This document shows positions 9,025-18,402 of a stretch of DNA of 64,000 nt, in pieces. Below the pieces are notes generated by a model, which was given only the letters and a program-made list of their open reading frames with translations, made no database searches and had not been told where the DNA came from. Both the position numbers and the translations under genes were made by a program. Position 1 is the stretch's first letter, and the number at the start of each line of letters is the position of its first letter. Origin of the DNA: Nitrososphaerota archaeon (GTDB lineage Archaea; Thermoproteota; Nitrososphaeria; Nitrososphaerales; Nitrosopumilaceae); assembly GCA_028867675.1 (NCBI GenBank), contig JAGWGA010000004.1:19334-83333 (forward strand). Reading direction: 5' to 3'.

Positions 9025-9687
9025 TCAACTAACAATTACGAGTCCCTTCATCCAAGGATGAATCGTACAATAATAGTTATACTTGCCTTCGTTATAGAAG
9101 GTGTAACTCCAACCAGCACTTGGTTGGATTATATCCGAGTCAAACTTTCCACCAATATCCGTCACTGTATGAATGACAGTGTCATCGTTTGTCCAAGTAA
9201 CTGTAGTGCCAGTGTTTACTTGGATTATTGTTGGATGATATGATTCTGTAGTGTTAATCTGCCATGCACCAGCAACTATTGAGACCTTGTCTGTTTTGAT
9301 TATCATGTGTTGATAGAACGTAGCATTTTGTGCTGGAGGTAAACTAATCATCATGTTATGCATGACACCGCTATTTTGAGCCATCATCCACGGGCCCATA
9401 TACTGTTGTCTAAAATTTGAATTTGCCATCATCTGGGTCATCAATGTGTTCATAAATTGGGGATCTTGAAGCATAAGATTAACCCAATTTTTCATTGCAT
9501 CAGGGTTTGAGATCATACTACTCATCCAAGTGTGAGGCAAAGTAGGATCAATCCAACCCATTGGACCTGGCACAGGAGCATTTTGCATCATCATAGAAGA
9601 TCTATTATATGAGATCATACTTCCAATGGCAAATCCTGCGACAAATACGCCAACAATAATACCTATGAGAACATAACGGCTTACCAT
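9025..9687 (-). CDS. Membrane-anchored cupredoxin with Met-rich linker
   Basis: N-terminal TM; Met-rich segment (MMMQNAPVPGPMGW...MNTLMTQMM); type I Cu site TVTWTNDDTVIHTV...YNYYCTIHPWMKGLVIVS. Confidence 0.9.
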   Translation of the reverse strand: MVSRYVLIGIIVGVFVAGFAIGSMISYNRSSMMMQNAPVPGPMGWIDPTLPHTWMSSMISNPDAMKNWVNLMLQDPQFMNTLMTQMMANSNFRQQYMGPWMMAQNSGVMHNMMISLPPAQNATFYQHMIIKTDKVSIVAGAWQINTTESYHPTIIQVNTGTTVTWTNDDTVIHTVTDIGGKFDSDIIQPSAGWSYTFYNEGKYNYYCTIHPWMKGLVIVS

Positions 9688-9704
9688 TAGAATTAAATTC
9701 TAAT
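9686..9704 (-). promoter_or_regulatory. 19-bp inverted repeat over the cupredoxin start codon/TSS
   Basis: ATTAGAATT-A-AATTCTAAT; 9-bp perfect arms with TATA-like GTATTAAAT at 9711-9719 just upstream. Confidence 0.5.
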
Positions 9705-9772
9705 CTCAGAGTATTAAATGGTCAATACCAATCTCAATTATGATAACGTGATTTTGAAAATATTTTTAAAAT

Positions 9773-10411
9773 TTATCTAATTATCATGACCGGACATTTT
9801 GCCAATTCAGAGACCTTTCTACTAACACTTCCAATGGCGGTAATTTTTTTCATTCCGTGTAGTCCTTGACTTCCAATTACGATTAGATCTATTTTACTTT
9901 GATTTGCAAATTTCAAAATAGAATCAGATGCTCTTCCAATTAGAACTTCAACTTGTACATCAATGCCATGTTTTGTACATTCGTTTATTTGATGTTGTAA
10001 TTTTGTAGGAGTACCAAATTTCTTTGGAATACTAATCTCACGTTTTAATTTATTTAGTTTTTTATTTATAACTTCGCTCAATAACCCAGGTGGAACATCT
10101 GAGGCCACTTCGAGTACTGAAAGAAGGTATATTTTTGAACCAAATGCTTTTGCAATATCGAGTGCTTCAGATAATGCATTTTTTGAAAAATTGGACCCAT
10201 CATATGGTACTAGAATCTTTTTGTATTTTTTTACAAGAGGAGTTCCGGTTATAGTAGATTGTATTTTAGATGAAATAATATCTATTTTTGATAAATCCCT
10301 AAGCAAGTTCTCGTTAGAGCCATATTTTGCATTATAGAGTAAGGTCTTGAGGGTTTGACGTATTGTAGATATTTGATTTGACAGTTCTTCATTTTCTGAA
10401 TTCTTTGACAT
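9773..10411 (-). CDS. Universal stress protein with N-terminal extension
   Basis: About 65-aa extension, then ILVPYDGSNFSKNAL...GSQGLHGMKKITAIGSVSRKVSELAKCPVMIIR. Confidence 0.93.
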   Translation of the reverse strand: MSKNSENEELSNQISTIRQTLKTLLYNAKYGSNENLLRDLSKIDIISSKIQSTITGTPLVKKYKKILVPYDGSNFSKNALSEALDIAKAFGSKIYLLSVLEVASDVPPGLLSEVINKKLNKLKREISIPKKFGTPTKLQHQINECTKHGIDVQVEVLIGRASDSILKFANQSKIDLIVIGSQGLHGMKKITAIGSVSRKVSELAKCPVMIIR

Positions 10412-10461
10412 GTCTTCTCACAAACAACGATTTTACTTGTTATTAGGCCTAACTGATATAA

Positions 10462-11316
10462 TCATGCAAAATGGGGATCATTCTTTACAAGTCGTTCATG
10501 GGTCTCTACTTTGGTGTACGCTTTTACTATATCCGTGGCAGTAATGACACCTTTTAGATCATTTGCGTCAACTACTGGAATACCGCTTACTTTGTATTCA
10601 ACCATCAAATTAGCAGCCTTTGTCAAGTCATCTTCGGATCTTACTACAATCAATTCTGAATCAATTATGTCCCCAATAGTCATACCTTTTCTAGAATCCT
10701 CTGGCAATAGATAATTCCTATTTGGGTTTTTGAAATACATGCTATTTCTAAGAAATGAATCATATGTTATCACTCCCAATGTTTTTCCATCATTATCTGT
10801 AACAACAAGTCTTGAAATTTTATTTTTGTTTAGCATATCTAATCCAAAATATAAGGAATCAGTCTTTCTACAAGTCATTATTTTTTGAGATATGTAGTTT
10901 TTTACTTTGTATGTACCAGGATATTTAATTGCAAAGTTACGGACAAGATCTGACTTGGTAATTATTCCTACCAATTTTCCTTTTCCATCCACGATTACAA
11001 CAGAACTAATTTGAAATGTATCCATTCTTATTGCACACTGAGAAAATATGTCTTGACCATCTATTGATACAGTTACAAGATTCCTAGTCATTAATTCTTT
11101 AATCGGGATTTCATTTAAGGCTCGTACAGTTTTGTCATATTCTAGAAAACTTCCAAGATCCCTTTCAGTTATAATACCGATTGGAAGATCTTTTTCAACG
11201 ATAACAATTCGTTTGACATTATTTTTCTGCATTAGTAATAATGCATCATGTATTGTATTTTCTTTAGATAACGTAATAACAGGCGAAGAATATTGAGTCA
11301 TTTCTTTAAATTCCAT
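10462..11316 (-). CDS. CBS-domain protein (multiple CBS repeats)
   Basis: GIITERDLGSF, GIITKSDLVRNF, GVITYDSFL, GVITATDIVKAY. Confidence 0.92.
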   Translation of the reverse strand: MEFKEMTQYSSPVITLSKENTIHDALLLMQKNNVKRIVIVEKDLPIGIITERDLGSFLEYDKTVRALNEIPIKELMTRNLVTVSIDGQDIFSQCAIRMDTFQISSVVIVDGKGKLVGIITKSDLVRNFAIKYPGTYKVKNYISQKIMTCRKTDSLYFGLDMLNKNKISRLVVTDNDGKTLGVITYDSFLRNSMYFKNPNRNYLLPEDSRKGMTIGDIIDSELIVVRSEDDLTKAANLMVEYKVSGIPVVDANDLKGVITATDIVKAYTKVETHERLVKNDPHFA

Positions 11317-11369
11317 CTAAATACCATATTCAAAAAAAGCATTTAAAATCAAATTACAATTTCCAACTC

Positions 11370-11378
11370 TGATTATCA
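11370..11378. promoter_or_regulatory. TGATWATCA motif upstream of the CBS gene
   Basis: TGATTATCA, 54 nt upstream of the 11316 start; TTTAAAAT TATA-like element at about 26 nt. Confidence 0.5.
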
Positions 11379-11402
11379 GTCATATAAAAAAAATTCTAGT
11401 TC

Positions 11403-11768
11403 CTAATTCTCAATATCCGAATTAGGGACAATTTCTACTTCAAGAGAGCCATTTCTGAAGCAGGTCATTATGGATTTCACTCTGGATTTGTAAAGAAAGT
11501 ATTTTTTTCCGTCTTGGTTAATCGATCCAGATATTCCCAATAGCTTGTGTTTGTGCAACAGTTGCACCCTGCGATATGCAGTGCTTATCGGTATGCCGCA
11601 CTCGTTACTTAGGTCGATTGCGGATTTTGGCAGATCCATGGTGGCTTCTAAAATACCTCTAGAGTACTTGTCGGCCAGAATTTCAAGATATACATCCTTG
11701 GTGGATGGTTCTTGGACTGATTTTCCTTGTAATAATATTTGCATGATGTATGATTCATTCTGTTTCAT
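11403..11768 (-). CDS. Winged-helix transcriptional regulator
   Basis: AIDLSNECGIPISTAYRRVQLLHKHKLLGISG HTH. The ATG at 11768 is preferred because the listed start leaves only 17 nt to the divergent gene. Confidence 0.75.
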   Translation of the reverse strand: MKQNESYIMQILLQGKSVQEPSTKDVYLEILADKYSRGILEATMDLPKSAIDLSNECGIPISTAYRRVQLLHKHKLLGISGSINQDGKKYFLYKSRVKSIMTCFRNGSLEVEIVPNSDIEN

Positions 11769-11842
11769 ATAGGCAGCAAGTCTGCATTGCAATGCACTGC
11801 AACCAAGATATGAATAGAATCTCAAGTCTTAAATATTAAATT

Positions 11843-12373
11843 ATGAAGGTTAGTTTATTGAAAAATTCAAAGATGGGTCTTGTAGCACTGGTGCTCTTGT
11901 CAATATCATTTCTAACCGCAATTGGACAGACATCCAGTTCCATCACAGTTACAACTGACAAGTCATCATATTCAGATGGAAATACCATCACCATATCTGG
12001 AACTGTAACTGATCAACTAAACATACCAATATCCATCGTAATCAAGGATAGTTCCCAAAATATAGTATACATTGCTCAAACAAACCCTAATTCTGATAAT
12101 ACCTATTCTACTCAAGCAACTGCAGGAGGAGACCTTTGGAAGACTCCAGGCACTTATGAAATCGATGTAACGTATGGCAGCAAAGATGTTACCTCCAAGA
12201 CAACATTTGAGTTCACAACTAGTCCTCAACCAATATCAACATCAAATACTGGAAATCAAACTAATGCAACTGCAGTAATTCCAGAGTTTGGCACATTGGC
12301 TCTTTCAATATTGGCCATATCCATTCTAGCAGTTATTGCATATAGTAGAACAAGACATTCTTTTAGAATCTAA
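11843..12373 (+). CDS. Secreted protein with PEFG-CTERM sorting signal
   Basis: Signal peptide, Ig-like region, VIPEFGTLALSILAISILAVIAYSRTRH C-terminus. Confidence 0.85.
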   Translation: MKVSLLKNSKMGLVALVLLSISFLTAIGQTSSSITVTTDKSSYSDGNTITISGTVTDQLNIPISIVIKDSSQNIVYIAQTNPNSDNTYSTQATAGGDLWKTPGTYEIDVTYGSKDVTSKTTFEFTTSPQPISTSNTGNQTNATAVIPEFGTLALSILAISILAVIAYSRTRHSFRI

Positions 12374-12399
12374 ATAATAATAATTTTCAATTAAAACTT

Positions 12400-12876
12400 C
12401 TAGTGTATAATCATGACTGGGCATTTTGCCAATTCGGATATTTTTCTACTCACACTTCCAAGTGCTTTTACTTGACTCATGCCGTGAAGACCCTTACTTC
12501 CTATTACAATAAGATCAGGATGAACACCACGCTCATATTTTAAAATTGACTCAACCGGTCTTCCTGCAACTACATCATAGTAGGCATTTAGTGCACCTTT
12601 TGATTTACATATTGCAACATCAGCAAGAAGTTCTTTTCTTGCAATTGATTTTGCAGCAACCATAAACTGCCCTATGGATTTTTCCAATTGTTCATCTTTT
12701 TTCAATAAAGAAAGTAACATTCCGGGAGGAAAATCACTAGTATCAACCGCTGTTACAAGATATAGTTTGGACTTGAATCTTTTTGCCAACCCAATTGCGT
12801 GCAAGAGTGCCTTTCTGGAATGTTTTGAACCATCAATTGGAACCAGTATTTTCTTAAAAGTTGTGACTTCTGACAT
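12400..12876 (-). CDS. Universal stress protein
   Basis: ILVPIDGSKHSRKAL...GSKGLHGMSQVKALGSVSRKISELAKCPVMIIH. Confidence 0.94.
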   Translation of the reverse strand: MSEVTTFKKILVPIDGSKHSRKALLHAIGLAKRFKSKLYLVTAVDTSDFPPGMLLSLLKKDEQLEKSIGQFMVAAKSIARKELLADVAICKSKGALNAYYDVVAGRPVESILKYERGVHPDLIVIGSKGLHGMSQVKALGSVSRKISELAKCPVMIIH

Positions 12877-12951
12877 GTTTATACTAAATTACAAAACCAT
12901 ACTTAAGTCAATTCCAAGATTTCATGAGTGATATTAAGAGTAAATCAGCAA

Positions 12952-12960
12952 TGATAATCA
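12952..12960. promoter_or_regulatory. TGATWATCA motif between USP and Hsp20
   Basis: TGATAATCA; followed by CTAAATAA (TATA-like) about 26 nt before the Hsp20 ATG. Confidence 0.5.
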
Positions 12961-12998
12961 AAAAAAACTAAATAAGTTACAAACGAGTTCTTTGCAAT

Positions 12999-13484
12999 AT
13001 GGACAAACCAAAGAAGTCCGAGTCGTCAGAGCATCTAGTCCCATTTTGGAGACAAAATTGGGCCGATTTAGACAGGGTGTTTGACAACTTTCGAAGAGAA
13101 TTTGAAAGATCAGTGTCCTCATTTCCAGCATTAAATCTCCCGGCAATGCCAATGGCATCAATGTCTTGCGATGTGCTTGACGAAGGAGATCGTTATGTAA
13201 TTCATGCAGAAATGCCAGGAGTAGAAAAGAAAGATGTCAAACTCAATGCATCGGACAGCGGTGTAGAAATCTCTGCAGAACACAAGGAAGAATCAGAGGA
13301 AAAGAAAAAAGACTATTTAAGAAAGGAGAGAAAAGCCGTCTCATATTACAGAAGATTGCCACTCCCAGAGAAGGTAGACTCTTCAAAGGCACAGGCAAAA
13401 TTAAACAATGGAATTCTAACTGTAGACATACCAAAAGTAACTCCTACGCCAAAGAGCCAGAGTAAAGACATCCCTGTACAATAA
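12999..13484 (+). CDS. Small heat shock protein Hsp20 family
   Basis: YVIHAEMPGVEKKDVKLNASDSGVEISAEHKEE... alpha-crystallin domain with LNNGILTVDIPK. Confidence 0.94.
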   Translation: MDKPKKSESSEHLVPFWRQNWADLDRVFDNFRREFERSVSSFPALNLPAMPMASMSCDVLDEGDRYVIHAEMPGVEKKDVKLNASDSGVEISAEHKEESEEKKKDYLRKERKAVSYYRRLPLPEKVDSSKAQAKLNNGILTVDIPKVTPTPKSQSKDIPVQ

Positions 13485-13489
13485 ATTCA

Positions 13490-13500
13490 TTTTTTTTTTT
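13490..13500 (+). terminator. T-tract terminator after Hsp20
   Basis: Run of 11 T immediately 3' of the stop. Confidence 0.5.
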
Positions 13501-13521
13501 GAAATCAGATTAGAAATAGCA

Positions 13522-14430
13522 TTATTTTATCAGACTGGACAGTATTTCCAAGCCATCAGAGATTCTTTTTGCAGACGTTTTTAAAAATTCAGTTTCTTTT
13601 GGATCTAGGTCTAGTTTTACAACTTGCTTTACCCCATCCATTCCAATAATTACAGGAACTCCAATAGATATTGAAGAAAGTCCATATTCACCACTCAAAT
13701 TAATTGATGCCATAGTTTGAAGATCTTTTTTCCGAATTATTGCCTGAACAATATCAAAAGTATTTTTTGCAGCTCCAAAGACAGATGCACCCTTGAATAA
13801 GACTAGGTCTTTCCAATAATTTCTCAACAGATATGAAATCTCTTCATATTTTTTTTCTTGAAGATTAATTTTTTTGCCGTTAAATTTTGCATTAGAAAAC
13901 AATGGGACCATCGTAGGACCGTGTTCCCCCATCACCCATCCCTCAATGTTTCCTTGTTTTGTCCCCAATTCTTTTGATAGCAAGTACCTAAATCTACTAG
14001 AATCAAGGCCAGAACCTATCCCAATTACATGTTCACGTGGAAATTCTGTTTGTTTTAGAACCTGGTGTGTTATGATATCTACAGGATTAGTAACTATGAT
14101 TATTTTTGCGTTATCTGCATATCTTCTTAGATTTTTACAAATGTCTGAAACTATGGGAACGTTAAATGGTAATAGTTCATTTCTGTCCTCTTTAATTGCA
14201 CCTCCGCTAACTGTTATGACAACTACATCAGAATTTTTTATTGATGAGATATCATCAGTTCCCATTACTGATATGAGAGACGTTTCAGGTATGGTATTGA
14301 CAACATCTAGTGTTTCACCAAGAGCCTTGTTCTTTGTCCTATTGTAAAGTACTATGTCATCAAGACCAGATTGTGCAGTAAGAAATGCCAGTGCTGAACC
14401 AACTCGTCCTGCACCAATTATTGAAAGCAT
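13522..14430 (-). CDS. mdh: Malate/lactate dehydrogenase
   Basis: GAGRVGSALAF, VITVSGGA, VTNPVDIITHQVLKQT, GIGSGLDSSRFRYLL, GEHGPTMVPLFS. Confidence 0.9.
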   Translation of the reverse strand: MLSIIGAGRVGSALAFLTAQSGLDDIVLYNRTKNKALGETLDVVNTIPETSLISVMGTDDISSIKNSDVVVITVSGGAIKEDRNELLPFNVPIVSDICKNLRRYADNAKIIIVTNPVDIITHQVLKQTEFPREHVIGIGSGLDSSRFRYLLSKELGTKQGNIEGWVMGEHGPTMVPLFSNAKFNGKKINLQEKKYEEISYLLRNYWKDLVLFKGASVFGAAKNTFDIVQAIIRKKDLQTMASINLSGEYGLSSISIGVPVIIGMDGVKQVVKLDLDPKETEFLKTSAKRISDGLEILSSLIK

Positions 14431-14433
14431 TAG

Positions 14434-14862
14434 TTATTTTACTACTAGTACAGGTACATGAGATTTGTGTACAATCGCATTTGAGATACTTCCCAAAAGA
14501 GCTTCTTTAACATTACCAAGCCCTCTAGATCCCATCACAATAAGATCAAACTTGTTTTGTTTTGCAAAATCTACAATTTCTGATTTTGCTTCGCCGTAAA
14601 GGATTTTGTGATGAAATACCATTCCATTTTGTGCACAAACACCTTTAGATTTTTCCATAAACTTTACTGCATCTTGTAATAGTTTTGCTTTAAGTGGTGT
14701 AACAAGATCACCAAAATGTTGTGGATATATGGAAACAACATGAATTCCGGTAATTGTGGCACCACATTGTCTTGCGATATAGATTGCCTTATCAAGCCCG
14801 ATAAAAGAATTCTTTGAGCCGTCTAATGGTACTAGAATTTTTGAGATTTTCGTCTTTATCAT
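14434..14862 (-). CDS. Universal stress protein (canonical ATP loop)
   Basis: ILVPLDGSKNS...GSRGLGNVKEALLGSISNAIVHKSHVPVLVVK. Appears co-transcribed with mdh (3-nt gap). Confidence 0.94.
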   Translation of the reverse strand: MIKTKISKILVPLDGSKNSFIGLDKAIYIARQCGATITGIHVVSIYPQHFGDLVTPLKAKLLQDAVKFMEKSKGVCAQNGMVFHHKILYGEAKSEIVDFAKQNKFDLIVMGSRGLGNVKEALLGSISNAIVHKSHVPVLVVK

Positions 14863-14982
14863 GTATTATTTTGATACAGGTATACTTTATCAACATCTCT
14901 GATTATCGCAGGCAAAAACCAACTGGTTTCCTTTTATATCCCTAGATTATTATTGAGGAAAGAAGGACAAAAAAGAATCAAA

Positions 14983-16152
14983 ATGAGTTCACCACAAGTT
15001 ATCTATTCACATTTGAAAGAAGTCAGAGATCTTAAGGTAGACAAGATATTAAAGAAAGCAACTACTATTGATCCATCTTATTCCATATCAAAGACTGTAG
15101 GAGTTTTAGTAAATTCCGATTCCTACGAAGTTTTCTGCATGGATGGCAAAGATGTCCTCACAATTAGTGCCCGCGAACTTTTAGGCGCCAAGGATATCGA
15201 AAACATGAAGATAAAACCACTTTTAAGAAAGATTCAGCCTCTAACAAGAAAAGATACTGTAGAGAAAGCAGCTGCAATTTTGTCCCATTATAGAATGCGT
15301 TCAGTTCCAGTAGTAGAAAGTAATGAGATTGTAGGAGTAGTTAATGGAAAAGACATAATAGAATTATTACATAAACAGAATTTGAAATGGGTACCAGCAA
15401 ACAACATACTAACTGCAGACCCAATAACAATAACCAGTACAGATTCTCTTGCTACCGCAAGAAGACTAATGATAACAAAAAGAATTGATCATCTTCCAGT
15501 AGTCAAGAACGGTAAAGTTTCTCAAGTAATTACATCAATGCATTTGTTGCAAGTAATAAAACCGGGAGAAAGAATCGGAATGGGATTAAGAGGCGTCGAT
15601 TTGCAAAAAAAATACAAATCAGATATTGGAAATATTGGTAGTACACGCATTCCAAATCTTAACACCAATGCACCACTTAGTACAGTAATAGAAGCAATGC
15701 TAAAGAATGACTCATCATGCTGTTTGCTCACTTTATGGGACCATGTACATGGAATTATCACTTTCAAAGATATAATCAACTTGCTTGAATCAAAAGTACC
15801 AAGTGAGGTCCCATTATTCATTGTGGGACTACCAGAAGATTACAGTAGTGCCGAGATTGTAAAAACAAAGTTTGACAAGATAATTAGAAATCTTACCAAG
15901 GTATACCCAGAGGTAGAACAAGCCAAGGCATCAATCAAAACAATACACAATCCAAATACCAATAGACCACATTACGAAGTTTCAGTCAGGGTATTCAGTC
16001 CATACAGAACATACAACTATACAGAAATGGGATGGGACCTCTCAAAAGTTTTCGATAGTCTAGGTAGCAAAGTAGTCAGAAACTTGACCCAACGCAGCAA
16101 GAAACGATGGAAGACTACAATTAGAAAAATAGACAAAAAAGATATTTTCTAA
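14983..16152 (+). CDS. CBS-domain protein with C-terminal HPF/RaiA-like domain
   Basis: CBS repeats, then FIVGLPEDYSSAEIVKTKFDKIIRNLTKVYPEV...HYEVSVRVFSPYRTYNYTEMGWDLSKVFDSLGSKVVRNLTQRSKK with beta-alpha-beta-beta-beta-alpha pattern. Confidence 0.85.
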   Translation: MSSPQVIYSHLKEVRDLKVDKILKKATTIDPSYSISKTVGVLVNSDSYEVFCMDGKDVLTISARELLGAKDIENMKIKPLLRKIQPLTRKDTVEKAAAILSHYRMRSVPVVESNEIVGVVNGKDIIELLHKQNLKWVPANNILTADPITITSTDSLATARRLMITKRIDHLPVVKNGKVSQVITSMHLLQVIKPGERIGMGLRGVDLQKKYKSDIGNIGSTRIPNLNTNAPLSTVIEAMLKNDSSCCLLTLWDHVHGIITFKDIINLLESKVPSEVPLFIVGLPEDYSSAEIVKTKFDKIIRNLTKVYPEVEQAKASIKTIHNPNTNRPHYEVSVRVFSPYRTYNYTEMGWDLSKVFDSLGSKVVRNLTQRSKKRWKTTIRKIDKKDIF

Positions 16153-16176
16153 ATCAAAAATATCACTATTTATGCG

Positions 16177-16311
16177 ATGACGTTCTACACATATGCGATA
16201 GTTATGGATGGAGATCAATTTTGGAAACAAAAGGTCTGTTCAGACTGTAGACGAATGAAATGCCAGAAAGGATGCAATTGTGATTGTCATTGGGATAAAA
16301 ACAACATCTGA
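16177..16311 (+). CDS. Cys-rich microprotein (44 aa), not in the ORF track
   Basis: MTFYTYAIVMDGDQFWKQKVCSDCRRMKCQKGCNCDCHWDKNNI*. Confidence 0.55.
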   Translation: MTFYTYAIVMDGDQFWKQKVCSDCRRMKCQKGCNCDCHWDKNNI

Positions 16312-16353
16312 TTTTACCTTATTGTATTACATATAGCAAATCCAATCAAAGAA

Positions 16354-16362
16354 TGATTATCA
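16354..16362. promoter_or_regulatory. TGATWATCA motif upstream of htpX-like gene
   Basis: TGATTATCA directly 5' of GTTTTAAATTA TATA-like element. Confidence 0.5.
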
Positions 16363-16390
16363 AGTTTTAAATTATGATCAGGGCTACAAT

Positions 16391-17311
16391 ATGCCAAACA
16401 TGCAGCGTGATTTACAACTAACTTTTAGAATGGCCATTAGCTTCCTAGCCCTTACGCTGATCTATCTTACGTTTTTGGGTTTTATTGCAATGTATTTTGG
16501 ATTGGGAATTCTTCCAATTTCAATTATTGCGGGATTAATGATAGGCGCACAGTGGTACTTTTCAGATAAAATAGTCCTATGGAGTACCGGGACTAAATTA
16601 GTAACTAAAGAAGAGTATCCAATACTGCACCAAATAATTGAAAATCTTGCACAAAAAGCAAATCTTCCAAAGCCAAAGGTAGGAATAATGACAAGTGATA
16701 TTCCAAATGCATTTGCGACAGGAAAGGGTCCAAAGAGTTCCGTAATAGTAGCAAGTTTAGGAATATTGAAAATACTAGATAGGGATGAGCTTGAAGGTGT
16801 TTTGTCACATGAGATGACCCATATCAGAAACCATGATGTTACAATCATCACACTTGCAAGTTTGTTTTCAACAATTGCATGGTTTTTGATGCAGTCGTCC
16901 ATGTTTAGTACAATGTGGGGAGGCGGTTACGGTTATGGAGGAAGACAACAACAAGGAGGAAATGCATTTCTTGTTCTCATTGTAGCTGGAATAGTTTGGT
17001 TTCTAAGTTTCCTGATAATAAGAGCCATATCTCGATACAGAGAATTTGCTGCAGACAGAGGTGGAGCTTACCTTACAGGAAAGCCAATGAATCTATCACG
17101 TGCTCTAATGAAGATAAGTGGAGAAGTAAAGGTTGCACCAACTCAAGAATTAAAGAAGATTGAAGGTATGAATGCATTTTTCATCATACCGGCAATGTCA
17201 GGGGAGACTATTGCAAGGTTCTTTTCCACACATCCACCAGTTACAGAAAGAGTAAAACGATTGATGAGAATCGAGCAGGATCTTCGTAACTCGGATAAAT
17301 TAGGAATATAA
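16391..17311 (+). CDS. htpX: M48 family zinc metalloprotease (HtpX-like)
   Basis: VLSHEMTHIRNHDV HExxH motif, multiple TM segments, FSTHPPVTERVKRL C-terminus. Confidence 0.95.
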   Translation: MPNMQRDLQLTFRMAISFLALTLIYLTFLGFIAMYFGLGILPISIIAGLMIGAQWYFSDKIVLWSTGTKLVTKEEYPILHQIIENLAQKANLPKPKVGIMTSDIPNAFATGKGPKSSVIVASLGILKILDRDELEGVLSHEMTHIRNHDVTIITLASLFSTIAWFLMQSSMFSTMWGGGYGYGGRQQQGGNAFLVLIVAGIVWFLSFLIIRAISRYREFAADRGGAYLTGKPMNLSRALMKISGEVKVAPTQELKKIEGMNAFFIIPAMSGETIARFFSTHPPVTERVKRLMRIEQDLRNSDKLGI

Positions 17312-17388
17312 TTGCAGATTAATCAAAATAAATTCAATAAAAAAAATCTCTGAGAGGCTTTTATAGTTGCACAACCTGTAAGAGAGTT

Positions 17389-18240
17389 ATGAAGTCCAGA
17401 ACATATCGAGCATCATTTGGACTATTAACATTAGTTGCAATATCTTGTTTATCGTATGGGATTCCAAGCACTATGACAGCGTACGCACAGTCTACAATAC
17501 AACAACATTGTACTGCTTCCAATCCGTGTATGAACATATGTGGAGATCATATCTGTGCTCCAGGCGAATTTGCCCAGATGAAAGCAAATGCTACTCAAGT
17601 AAAATTGAACAATACAGTATCATCGGCTTTGCCTACGCCGGCAGTAGGACAGCCAACAGTAAACATCGTAGGAGGAAAGGTATCATACACGGCAAAAGCT
17701 TCTGATGGAACAATCGTGGTAATAAGAACAGGCATTCCATTATCAGGTCAGGCATTACCATTAGGAATCGTATTCAAAGATTCCAATGGAAATTTCATAC
17801 AACATCAAAATTATGCAATTATTATAACACAAGACAATTTTACTATATTATCAGTAACCGCAGGACATACACATACTGGATCAGACACTCAAACTACATC
17901 AATTCTAGGTTCTAACAATCCCCTGTCTATTCATATAACACTTAATGGAGTAGGCCTTCCAACCGCGGATCCATCAACATGGACAGGAGTCAAAGGAGAA
18001 GTGTTAAGCTTTTCACAGACTCCAGACATACTAACATCAACAACACCTGCAGTACCAACAAATGCTACAGCACCTACATTACCAATTTCAAATATGACTA
18101 ATACTATAAGTACACCAGCAGTGTCATCAGCTAATGCAACAGTACCAGAATTTGGCCCAGTGGTTTCAATAGTTCTTGCAATTGCAATAACGGCAATAAT
18201 TTCAGTGTCGGCAAAGACTAGAATATTTCCAAGGCTCTAA
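17389..18240 (+). CDS. Secreted PEFG-CTERM protein with CGDHxCAPGE motif
   Basis: Signal peptide, CGDHICAPGEFAQM, C-terminal ATVPEFGPVVSIVLAIAITAIISVSAKTR. Confidence 0.85.
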   Translation: MKSRTYRASFGLLTLVAISCLSYGIPSTMTAYAQSTIQQHCTASNPCMNICGDHICAPGEFAQMKANATQVKLNNTVSSALPTPAVGQPTVNIVGGKVSYTAKASDGTIVVIRTGIPLSGQALPLGIVFKDSNGNFIQHQNYAIIITQDNFTILSVTAGHTHTGSDTQTTSILGSNNPLSIHITLNGVGLPTADPSTWTGVKGEVLSFSQTPDILTSTTPAVPTNATAPTLPISNMTNTISTPAVSSANATVPEFGPVVSIVLAIAITAIISVSAKTRIFPRL

Positions 18241-18402
18241 ACATCTTTTCATTTCTTCTTTAAAATATTGTTTACATTCTAAAAAGGGAGCATCTAGGTT
18301 ATTAATAAAAAGTAAAAAACAATTACTTGACTATGAGCAAATTTTCCGTCATGGTAGAATTATCACGTATAAGAATAATTGAAAAATAAATAATCGTAAG
18401 TC

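Noticed and set aside
13874-14347. Plus-strand ORF of 157 aa
   Set aside because: Antisense to malate dehydrogenase; no independent support.
16462-16902. Minus-strand ORF of 146 aa
   Set aside because: Antisense to the HtpX-like protease.
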